From positions 62,001 through 126,000 of the forward strand of contig FMBT01000374.1 in the NCBI GenBank assembly GCA_900095095.1: DNA of 64,000 nt, given 5' to 3'. Both the position numbers and the translations under genes were made by a program. This document shows, piece by piece, positions 40,501-50,509 of this stretch (position 1 is its first letter; each line of letters starts with the position of its first letter). A model generated the notes under the pieces. That model did not search any database. It saw only the letters and a list, made by a program, of their open reading frames with translations, and had not been told where the DNA came from. The DNA comes from Fragilariopsis cylindrus CCMP1102. Its lineage: Eukaryota; Bacillariophyta; Bacillariophyceae; Bacillariales; Bacillariaceae.

Positions 40501-41923
40501 ATGAGAATCTCTAACGCGTTACTTGGTATCATCTTAACATTCACTCCTTGGAATGTTCGTGCATCTAAAAACAGTATGTCGGGTACTGATGCTATTGCTG
40601 CTGCTGCTGCTGCAGCAGCTGTAAGAGAATCAGCACAAAGGGAGTTATTAGGTATGTCCTCTAACAAAAACAACAATAATAATTATGAATATAAACGTAC
40701 TTATATTACTATTATTGAACCAGATAATTTTGTATCAATTGATCCGGATCAGATGGTAAAACAGCTGGTGGACGTAGTTATCCGAGCTACACTAGCGCAG
40801 ACTATACCAACATCTATTGGTACTTCAACTATTCAAAACGGTACGTTTTCATTACAATTTATATGTCATATTATACAGTAAATACTATGTTTGCTTATTT
40901 ATATTATTACGCCGTTCATTCGTTGTCCGTTTTTCGTTATTCGTTTTTACTAAAATCGCCTTCTTTCAATTTTCTTTTATGTTGCATATATTACCGTTTT
41001 CATTCCTATAAATTACAATGAACTACAGGAAGAATTTATGATCCTGCTGATATTGAAATTGTTAACAAACCAAACGGTATCGAGCCTGGTGATTTATTTG
41101 AAGAATTTGGAGAAATAACCCTTGGCGATGTTCGAAGCTTTCCTGCTCAATTAATTGGACAACGATATGCTGGTGATCGTCAACCAAAAACTCCAATCCC
41201 TGTTGGTGATTCAGCATATTTCTTTCATGGTGAATGTGTTGCAACATCTGCATTACCATTTGTAGGAAAATTTCCTGATACTGTTGAGCCTGGTGAAGGT
41301 ATTGAAGATATAAAGGATTTTTCAATTTTAGAAGGAGCATTTGTCATTACAAGTCATACATGCTTACTAAATTTATGTTTAGGTGGTGGTGGATTTGATT
41401 GTATCGCAATTTATGCTGGCACCTCATTTGTATTTGATTTTGGTCAACAATTAAATCTATTTCAAAAAGAGAGAGGTAATTTCAAAGATCTTGTTCGTAC
41501 AACACCAACATTACCACCACCATATCCAGCCACCATTATTGGAGGAACCGGAGAGTACGTTTATAATATATGGCATGCATATATATATATATATTATATA
41601 TGCATAAATATTAGTGTCTATGTGTGTGTAGTATACAACCAGTTCTCAATTGAATTGAATCGAATCAAAACTATCTAAATATTTGTTTTTGTTCCGTTCC
41701 ATATGCATCTTCTTATAATATTCAATATATATATATATATATATATAGCTTTGGAGGTATTGAGGGGACTGTACAAATTGCAACAATTGCTGGTTCAGCT
41801 GGTGCATTCCTTAACGTGCCAGTGACCGCGAGACAAGGTGATCTTGGTGGATTACAAAGATTTGGTTTTATTGTACAATCCATTTCTGTTACATCTAATA
41901 TGCCATTACCAACAGCGCCATAA
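40501..41923 (+). CDS. Secreted barrel-like (dirigent/AOC-like) protein
   Basis: Three exons, 40501-40840, 41029-41554 and 41749-41923, with GTACGT donors at both introns, give 346 residues. A signal peptide (ISNALLGIILTFTPWNVRAS) is followed by a poly-Ala run and a spacer. The core alternates beta strands and glycines: GDLFEEFGEITLGDVRSF, GDSAYFFHGECVATSA, FSILEGAFVITSHTCLL, YPATIIGGTGEFGG made across the second splice, then GTVQIATIAG. The strand order with a final A-x-I-x-GGTG-x-F-x-G-x-x-G block is that of dirigent and allene-oxide-cyclase-type barrels. In plants dirigent proteins steer radical coupling; nothing here shows the substrate. Assignment is by fold pattern only. Probably extracellular or endomembrane. 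Confidence 0.78.
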
Positions 41924-44275
41924 ATATTGATACAATTATCTTGTTTCATGTGAAATGAATGGATCACATGGATCAAAATAAAGTGAAAGAACTATACAAA
42001 TACATGTATCATTTAATAGTACACGTATATAATGTAAACGAAATCAGTAAATATAACGAAACCAGTAATTATACATAATGAGAACTATATAATAAAGGAA
42101 GTAATTTCTATGAATGAAATGGGAGAAAATGAAGAAGAAGAACCGAATAAGGGATAATTGTACGTAAATATTTTTTACCAATTAATAACTAACTACTGTA
42201 ATCATGACTGATACTACTTTTATGTACTTATTCAACGACTGGTATTTGTGGTTCTACTGTACTGCAGAAATACTTTCGTAGTGGTGCTTTCTATGGTCCT
42301 ATTCTACTTTATTCCTATGGTCCTATTCTATTCCTTAGTACACATATATTTTTTGTTGTTTGGTTCATTTATTTTACCCTATTTTGTTCTATGATTTTCG
42401 TTACAACATGGAGATATAAAAATGAGATAATAACACGATTTGAAAAAGAGGAACTGAAATATCCCCAAAAGAACAGTCCCAATCAGTGATAACGATAAGG
42501 TCGATCAACAAACGACAATCCAAGCACCATTCAAAACCACGAAGTCGTAGAGGAACGATATTCCATTAAAGAGGAAGAGAAGAAGAACACGCACAGTGCA
42601 ATAAAACCTGGGAAAGTTTGTAAAAAAGCACCAGCTACCGGTATATCGTTAGAATAATGATGTGCAATATTGAAAATCGGGGTAGTCTTAATATTACGCA
42701 GCGTCACAATCAAAAGTCGTACCAATCAATACTAAGAAACAAAGCCACACTATACCCCATCACCGATTTTATCTCGCGTTTTTTGATTTGTTGTTTCACT
42801 TTCTCATAATCATTGAAACGATGAGAGAAGGGACATCAGCGAAATGTCGCCGTCACCGTCTCCGCAATCAAGGAACTGGGAGCAGGATGAAGAAACAACC
42901 ACCAATTCTCGTCAGCATTGCGTTCTTCTACTTCTAAAATAGGACTACTTTCAGTAGTTACTGGTAAAAAGTAGAACGTTTTGTCGTGATGTGCGAATAC
43001 GGTTCTATTCCTTGCTGCGAAATCATATATGATATGATAAAAATTGCTAAATTGGATTGGATTTTGTCGTTGGATGTGTCTTTTTCGACGACGACGTCGA
43101 AGAGTGCTGTCAGTCGCCTTCCGATCGCCTTGAATACATCATAAGGAAACGCAGAGTACGTGCAGTATTTTATAGTCGATTTATTTCTATTTAAAACATT
43201 TCTATTTTTCGAAAAATATATCATAATTCCAAGTATGGGAGAGGAGCAAGAATAGTCGCATACTGTATTGCTGTTTTGTTGTATCATTTGGAGTATGGTG
43301 TATCCATCAAAAGTAGTGTTGTAGTAGGAAAGTTAGACCGGACATTCTTGAACAGAGCAGCAAGTGCAACAATCACATAAGAAATTCTCGTCATAGCAGT
43401 CTGCTCCAAGTACTTCAAGAACTACTGTAGTGCAGTATTATTACATATTGCAACCGGCATACTTCCAGTGAAAGCATTGCCTTAGATTTAAAGTACCCGA
43501 AAATCATCTAGATTAGCTAATTGTGTAGGGATAATTCCGGATAGACTATCATCCACATTTGTCTCAATGCGAGTTTATGCGCCTAACTGAAACTACTTCT
43601 CAGGCATGCATAGATATGACATCCCTGTCCCCGCTCCAACACAGAATTACTACTCAGCCCCTCCTAGCGCTAGGATGTTACTACATGTGTAGTACTGCTT
43701 CTGGTTGCTAGACTTAAAGCTAAGCACACTCACTTCCTTGCTGCTATCAACCCCCCGTGTTAAACAACGTTGTGTCCTTATATAATATATATATATTACG
43801 ATTACTATGTATGAACTGAATGTTGTTGATTCACGGTCTGGCCAGCGTCAAAATATTACGTTCTTAGCAACAATGATGCAAGCTTTTGAATTGCTTCGTC
43901 ACTACGACACGACGACTTTGCTCTCGTGTTATTATTACGCTAAAATAGCCAAGAGGCAGTCACGTTAAATTTTTTACCGCGCCTAATTGTACAGTACTAC
44001 GACACGAAAAGCACAACAACCAAAAAGATGTGAACTAGTAAATCTTACGTTACTTCGTATTTCTTCACAACGCACATCTTAACTCCTTCTTCGTGTTTCG
44101 TTTTAATATTCTTGCTACACATCGCAAGAAGAAAGCTCGTCACAAGAAAGTACCAATACAGACCTCATTGTACTTGTATCGCACAGCTCGTCATTATAAT
44201 ACAATCATAAGAAGACGAATCTAACAACTCAAATCTTTATTTATAACACAAGAAGACACCACAATAATTGCAATC
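41924..44275. other. Gene-poor stretch with LRR debris
   Basis: 2.3 kb with no full gene. Apart from the LRR remnant at 43320-43566, it holds short ORFs (42531-42725 and 42958-43287, minus) without known motifs, a GACGAC tract (43087-43099) and AT-rich words. The last 250 bp form the presumed promoter of the zinc-finger gene. Confidence 0.4.
43320..43566 (-). pseudogene. LRR remnant
   Basis: Minus strand codes TNVDDSLSGIIPTQLANLDD then FRVL, two stops, GNAFTGSMPVAICNNTALQ and a stop. The SGIIPTQLANL and NAFTGSMP pieces fit the plant-type LRR consensus. Stops in frame make it a decayed gene end. Confidence 0.55.
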
Positions 44276-46126
44276 ATGGGTGGTAGTGGAAAACAACAAC
44301 AAAATGCGAATGTATCATCCTTTCGCGCTTTAACGTCGCTGTTTACTACGACGGGTACTAAACAGACGAAGACGAAAGCAACAAATAATAATACACGTCC
44401 TTCGTCTTATTCGTCTTCATTATCTAATACAAAACACACTTCTACTTCTTTCAACGAACGAAAGCCGCAAGCCAATAAAGCCGTCATCGCTACTACTACT
44501 GTTGCTGTTGCTGCTCGTCCTCCGCCGCCACCACCACCACAAGAACAAAACAGCCGCCGCCTGTACTACCGTCACGAAAATCAAGTCGTACTGGTATCAA
44601 GAGAAATTATAAACATATATTATTATCACAGGAACATGATAGTAATGATAATAATTCTCGTCGTGGAGGAAAAAATAATGCGGCGACGGAAGATGATGAT
44701 GATGAAAAAGAAGAAGATAATAATAGCAGTACCAATCATAATAAGCGGGATTATGGCAGCAGCAGCAACAGTAACAACAACACAGGGCAAAGAAGCAGAA
44801 GACGACACAAGAAGAAAAAAAATTAATTCTATCCCAAGGATTAAAGAATGTATGTATTGTGGTGAAAATTTTCATGCGAAAGGTATATCAAGACATTTAT
44901 TAAAATGTGCAGAATTACAAAGGAAGAAGAAGAACAACAACAACAACGACGACGACGACGTAAAGTCATCATCCGCATCCACAGGATATAAAGAATGTCT
45001 TTATTGTGGTGAAACGTTTCATGTAAAAGGTATTACAAATCATCAAGTAAAATGTGCAGAATTGGATCATAGTCAAAGGAACAACAACAGCAACAAGGAT
45101 AACGACATCATCGATGACGAAGAAGAATCATCATCATCAGAAGAAGAAGAAGAAGAAGGAAGGAGGAGGAGGAGGACGTCGAAGTAGGAGTCGATGATAG
45201 TAGTGAATCGTCGTCAGAAGAAGAGGAGGAGGAGGAGGACCACGATAACGATAACGATAACAATAACGGAGAACTCTCCAGTAGATCAAAAACGTTGTTC
45301 TTTTTGCGGCAACGGATTCATATTAAAGGCTTTTCAAATCATATAAGATTTTGCAAAGGAACACTAGTAGAAGAAGAAGAAGAAGAAGCCAGTGATGATA
45401 CTAATGATGCGACAATAACGATGATAATGGCGAAGAAATGAGCAGTGAGTCGTCATCAACGAATGATGATGAAGATGGTGAAGATCAAGAAGATAATGAT
45501 AATAATGCCGTCGCCTTAAAATACAGACAACAACGTACGAACGCACAAGGGAAAATACAATGTATTCATGGATGCGGAAATTGGTTCCACTACAGAGGAT
45601 TATCAGCGCATCAATCATCGTGTAGAAAAAAATCATACAATAACAATAGCAATAACGATAATGAGGAAGTTGAAGATGAAGATGAAGACGAATGGAAATA
45701 GAAGAGATTGATGACAATGATAGTACGAATACTACGAATGATAAGGATGATGGTGATGACAACGATGACGAAATGAGTAGTACATGTAGTAGTCAAAGGA
45801 AGCAATGTCTGTATTGTACAAAAGTATTTCACAGTATAAGATCACATGCAGCTCATGAAGGATGGTGTAGAAAACAAACTAATAAGAAGATCAACAACAA
45901 CAACAACAACGACATCGACTACGACGACTCCCTTAACGGTGATGTAGGGTACCAAAGGAAGGAATGGAAACAAATGAAACAATGTCCTTATTGTCCAAGA
46001 GAATTCCCTAATATAAGAGCATTTGCAGCTCATTCAGGATGGTGTAAAAACAAAATCACGATGAAAATATCCCTAGAAACATCGGTGGTAACGGTGACGA
46101 TGATAATGCGCCCTTTTTTGCTATGA
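44276..46126 (+). pseudogene. C2HC zinc-finger region, frame-disrupted (probable 5' part of the next gene)
   Basis: Six fingers of C-x2-C-x11/12-H-x3-C type lie in one direction: ECMYCGENFHAKGISRHLLKC (split here for reading; 44845-44907), CLYCGETFHVKGITNHQVKC (about 44998-45057), a broken one (RCSFCGN then HIKGFSNHIRFC, 45296-45355), CIHGCGNWFHYRGLSAHQ (45561), QCLYCTKVFHSIRSHAAH (45805) and QCPYCPREFPNIRAFAAH (45979). They are separated by acidic Asn/Asp/Glu spacers. Fingers 1-2 share one frame, 4 another, 5-6 the first again, and the following gene uses the third; each change occurs in an A-run or acidic repeat. Six single-base indels from assembly error, or real decay, explain this better than introns, since no splice signals are found. 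I infer that the whole belongs with the gene at 46123. Confidence 0.55.
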
Positions 46127-48618
46127 ACAACCAAACAAAGGATGACGATGATGAAGATAAATCCCAAGAAAGCGACTACTGTTCCGCAAGACAGGCAGAC
46201 GACGACGACGACGATGATGATGATGTTGCAGAAATCGCCGATGATGATGTTGACAGGATCGCGAAGTATTATGAAAAAGAGAGTGAAGATGATGACGGCA
46301 ACGAAAGAAACAAGATGACACCGATGACAGACGATGATGGCGACACTAGTCCGAATAATTTGGTGAAAACCGACCTTGAAAAGAAGAAAAGCGATGGATA
46401 TTGTTCTTCACCGGATTCGAAGTCAATATTGAAGCATGCAACAGGACAACGTATGTCGTCACCACTACCACCACCACCACCGCGAAGTAAAACTGACAGT
46501 AAAGAAAACGACGGTGATGTAAGTAGTAAAAAAATGTCTCCACTTAGTAACGATAACCCCAACGTTGAGAGCGAAAATAACACTGTCCGACCAATTATGA
46601 AGAATGGCGTTGTATACTACAAAAATTTAGTCAATACCAATGACGTCGTACTCGGTCGCGGTGGTGCCGCACATAATAGTCCCGGAAATGTTTGGTTTCG
46701 AAGGCTAGTCAAATACAATCAAACCCTATACGCTACGGTCCCAAAGCATACCAAACTACTAGTCGCTAGGTCGATCATTCATGCCGTCCTGGATCGAAAA
46801 CCCGTCGGAGGAAGATTCATGACAAACGGAAAAGAAAAAGGTCACGAGGATGGTAACCAAGACACCGAAGATCATGGTGCGTCTGAAATAACGACACACG
46901 ATTCAGATCTGTCTGGACCATGGAAAATCATAACATACGATCAAGCTGTTGCAAAGGCATCTCAGGCCCTACGGGACCGTAAAGGATTTTGTCCACCACC
47001 CTCGACGGAAGCCTGGGAAATCGCTGAGAAGGCATCATCTCTTGTCAAGTCTGACCAGGATATTAATCACATTAGACATAATCTATCCAATCTGACAACC
47101 CTTCTTGTGAAGACAGCAGGACTTACGTTGTTTGCTGACTGCAAATGGGAGCAATCAATGGATGGTGTCGTTACAAGTTCCAGTCCCATCACTTTGAATT
47201 CTGATGGCCTTCCAGCAATGGGTTCAAGTGATAATGGCTTACCAACGATGGATTCTTGGTGGCCGAGTGGGTCGTTACCATCAGGAGAAAAACAGTGGAC
47301 AGCACCACAGAATACCCAGGCAGCAGCAAAGCCTCAGCTGTCGCCAACAGAATCCCAGGTAATAGAAACATCCAAGCCATTGCCATCATCGTTCTTGTCG
47401 TCCGTATCTGCGAATGAAAGTAGTTCACAACCTCTTGATCAGTCCAAAAAAGATCGAGAACGTGGCCTACAGAATAGCAACCAGCATGCGAGTGCAAACG
47501 ATGGGCATAGCCTGAAAGATATGAAACGTGAACGAGAACGTGAACTCCAAGATGGTAAACATCGAACGAAATCAAACAATGTTTCTTCACGGAATTTACG
47601 AAAGGACAAAAAGTATGCCATAGTCGAACGGAAGTCGAAGAGGAAATCCCGTTGTGGAACATGTAAAGCCTGTACAAGGAATGATTGTGGTAAATGCAAA
47701 TTCTGTCTCGACAAGCCCAAGTTTGGAGGTCCCGGCAAGAGCAGACAGGTGTGTGTGAAGAGGGCCTGTCCAAATCCTCGATTTTTGGAGATTACCGTGA
47801 AAACACCAGCAACAAATAAAACACCAGCGAAAGAAATGGCACTAGTAAACGTACCAGCTAAAACAAAAGATACCGTTAAAAAGTCTGGGAAAGAAAAAGC
47901 ACAAGCGAAGGAAATAGCACCAGCAATACCAAAAGCATCAGCAACATCGCCACCGCCACCTCCACCACCACCACCACGACCACCACGACCACCGCTAATA
48001 TTACCAAACGGTGCTCACTATTATCATCAGATATTATACGGTCCCCAGAAGAAATCTCAGAGTGAGAAGAATAGAAACAGCCATGCGATGCAACAACAGC
48101 ATCATGAGAAGGTAACACCTTCTCCTGCCCAAAGAATCAATGGGGCAGCACAACAGAAAGTTAAGCTTCAGTACACGAATGGAAATTCTTTTCCCCATAA
48201 ATTGTACAATCTTATCGAACATGCATCCTGGAACGGTCATGGGGACATCATTTCTTGGTCCGAACAGGGTTGCGCGTTCATCATTCATGATCACGCTCGA
48301 TTGGCATCGGAGCTTCTTGGTTTGCATTTTACTTGTCACAGCGAAAATCATGCTCCGTTTATCCGACGAATCATCGATTGGAATTTTTTGAAAATCAGTC
48401 CTTGTTCGATCAAATCTCACTCACCCGGTGGGTTGTCTTTCATGCACCCTTTCTTTCAACGAGGGAGAACAGATAATCTCAATAAAGTCACCCGAAGGAA
48501 AGGCGAACGAACGAAAGAAGAACGCATGGAAGATAATGAAGATAATAATAGACAACCGACTTTCAACGAAGAAGATGGATATGACAGTGAAAGCAGCGGA
48601 GAATCATTGGTATTTTAA
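46123..48618 (+). CDS. DUF6824 / CXXC zinc finger / HSF-type DNA-binding protein
   Basis: 831 codons from the first in-frame ATG, but coding character continues upstream in frame (NIPRNIGGNGDDDNAPFFA), so the true start is probably in the finger region before it. Residues about 159-290 are DUF6824: VVYYKNLVNTNDVVLGRGG, GNVWFRRLVKYNQ, and the closing AVAKASQALRDRKGF. Residues about 505-555 form a CXXC finger: RCGTCKACTRNDCGKCKFC, then KFGGPGKSRQ and KRACPNP; in animals this module binds unmethylated CpG. Residues about 690-785 resemble an HSF DNA-binding domain: FPHKLYNLIEHASWNGHGDI, ISWSEQGCAFIIHD, FIRRIIDWNFLKI, with an unusual recognition helix (SENHAPFIRR). Pro-rich and Lys/Ala linkers join these. 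Probably a nuclear regulator reading CpG or a specific site. The domain mix is unfamiliar to me. Confidence 0.88.
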   Translation: MNNQTKDDDDEDKSQESDYCSARQADDDDDDDDDVAEIADDDVDRIAKYYEKESEDDDGNERNKMTPMTDDDGDTSPNNLVKTDLEKKKSDGYCSSPDSKSILKHATGQRMSSPLPPPPPRSKTDSKENDGDVSSKKMSPLSNDNPNVESENNTVRPIMKNGVVYYKNLVNTNDVVLGRGGAAHNSPGNVWFRRLVKYNQTLYATVPKHTKLLVARSIIHAVLDRKPVGGRFMTNGKEKGHEDGNQDTEDHGASEITTHDSDLSGPWKIITYDQAVAKASQALRDRKGFCPPPSTEAWEIAEKASSLVKSDQDINHIRHNLSNLTTLLVKTAGLTLFADCKWEQSMDGVVTSSSPITLNSDGLPAMGSSDNGLPTMDSWWPSGSLPSGEKQWTAPQNTQAAAKPQLSPTESQVIETSKPLPSSFLSSVSANESSSQPLDQSKKDRERGLQNSNQHASANDGHSLKDMKRERERELQDGKHRTKSNNVSSRNLRKDKKYAIVERKSKRKSRCGTCKACTRNDCGKCKFCLDKPKFGGPGKSRQVCVKRACPNPRFLEITVKTPATNKTPAKEMALVNVPAKTKDTVKKSGKEKAQAKEIAPAIPKASATSPPPPPPPPPRPPRPPLILPNGAHYYHQILYGPQKKSQSEKNRNSHAMQQQHHEKVTPSPAQRINGAAQQKVKLQYTNGNSFPHKLYNLIEHASWNGHGDIISWSEQGCAFIIHDHARLASELLGLHFTCHSENHAPFIRRIIDWNFLKISPCSIKSHSPGGLSFMHPFFQRGRTDNLNKVTRRKGERTKEERMEDNEDNNRQPTFNEEDGYDSESSGESLVF

Positions 48619-50509
48619 AAAAATTAGGCAAATAGAAACAACAAATTTCGAAGATTAGATTTTAAACTATAGATATGCTTCATATTTATGCTTCGATGAA
48701 GTGAATAACGAAAGTATAGTAAGAACAGATAGGGAAAGAGTATAAAATGGAATAAATCACAACAACAATAATACTGATGGTATTTGGTTTTGTATATACC
48801 GGTCATGTCGTGTGTTATTATTTTGATCCGCACATGATCGAAAGGGAATGAAAAGGAGTATGGTGTATTTTTTGTTCAGATAGATTTCTACGGTAGTGAA
48901 TTGGGCCTTACATAATATATATATATATACATATATATATAAACAAACAAACACATGCATGCATATACAACCATAAATTAGATTATTGATTATTGTATTA
49001 CACGAAAAACTACTTCTACAGTACCAAAAAACAAACGCAATGCATAATATGTATTCGAATAAAGATAGATCATTCTTTTTTTATTTCAATTATCAAACCG
49101 TTTCTTATCTTCTAGTACAATGGGACTAAAAAACTGACGCATCTTGCTGTTACTGCTGCTGCTATTTGGCTGCTTGCTCTCCTTCTCTTCAATATAGATG
49201 ATCATGGCGGTTCAGTCACAGTTCTCTTCATCGTGTACTCATCTTTCTCTTTTCTCGTACACGACAGAGTAAGCCACGATCCATATCAAATAATGCATGT
49301 CATCAATGTATGGGTCACACTGCAAAAGTAAGTCATACAGTAGTACTGTTCTATTTTTGAATTGTCAAATCTTGACGTTGATATACCTGCCAGATCTCGA
49401 CACCAAACATTTTTCTTCTTTTGCTTCCTTCTCGAATAGTAGAACCATGATAGTATGGACCCACTCTATTTGATTTTTTTCTATTCTATTGATTTTTCTA
49501 CAACATTCTTGAATTCTGATCCTGTCGATTCCTTTGGAGAAGCTTTTGGGAATACACGTGGGTGGTGGTATGGAATGAAGCTTGCGGAACATACAATTTT
49601 GTACAAATAAATGGTCAGAAGAATGTACTGTAGATGCAGTGACATTTATTGTACGAATTTGTAGCAGTAAATAAGGTCCTCATATTTGAAATTCATGTAA
49701 TTGTGTTGGAGATGATTGGTATATTGTGGTCGAAAATGTTGACATTGTTCTTGAATTTGATATGATCGACTGCAATGTACCGGTATGTATGATGGAATTT
49801 ATTGGTGGTGCTCCAATAAACGGAGGTAGTTATGTTCGTATTTTATTTTTCCATAGCCCCGGAATAATTTTTTTGGTGGAACCTCAAAATGGATCAGACT
49901 ATCATTAATTAGTGATAATTAATAGCAACTCTACTGCGGTGGCTGTTTTGTTCTTTTTGGTATGATATGATATGCTACTGCGGATGAATGTGTGTGTTTG
50001 CTACTTCGAGTGAAAAAAGAAAATCTATTAACTTGATGTGTGTTTGTTTTACAATATAATTATCACACAAAGTGTGAGACACAAAGTGTGAGTAAGTGCG
50101 TTCCACCAAAAAAATGGGAACATATTTTTTTTATCGCCTCAAATTAAGGGGGTTACGGTATTCCAGATTCCTATATTTTTCATAACTACAGCAATATTCT
50201 TTAAATGCACAGGGCCATACCCAGCAAGATAATGTAATGTACAACGCCGAGGCTACGCTGCAATAATTACTATTATGCATGACTGAGACTCAGCAGTCAC
50301 TCGAATGACAAAATGAATTTTTGAATCGATACTGTACGGTAATCATGCTATGCTAGTTTAATACACAAGAAGAAAACGACAACATAAAAATATCTCATTC
50401 TCTTAACGGACGTTAGCAATAATGACTGCAGGAGTAACTTACTGAAGCTGACAGATAGAACAATTATCACAAGATAACAAGCAAGAGGGGTACGACGCTG
50501 ATAATAATC
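48619..50509. other. Intergenic, 1.9 kb
   Basis: AT-rich; contains AT tracts near 48918-48942 and small ORFs without motifs (49365-49592 minus, 49726-49908 plus). No gene, RNA or repeat was identified with confidence. Confidence 0.4.

Noticed and set aside
44590-44820. Intron between finger blocks to explain the frame change
   Set aside because: No consensus donor and acceptor of suitable phase; the alternative frame here also reads as Asn/Asp-rich spacer.
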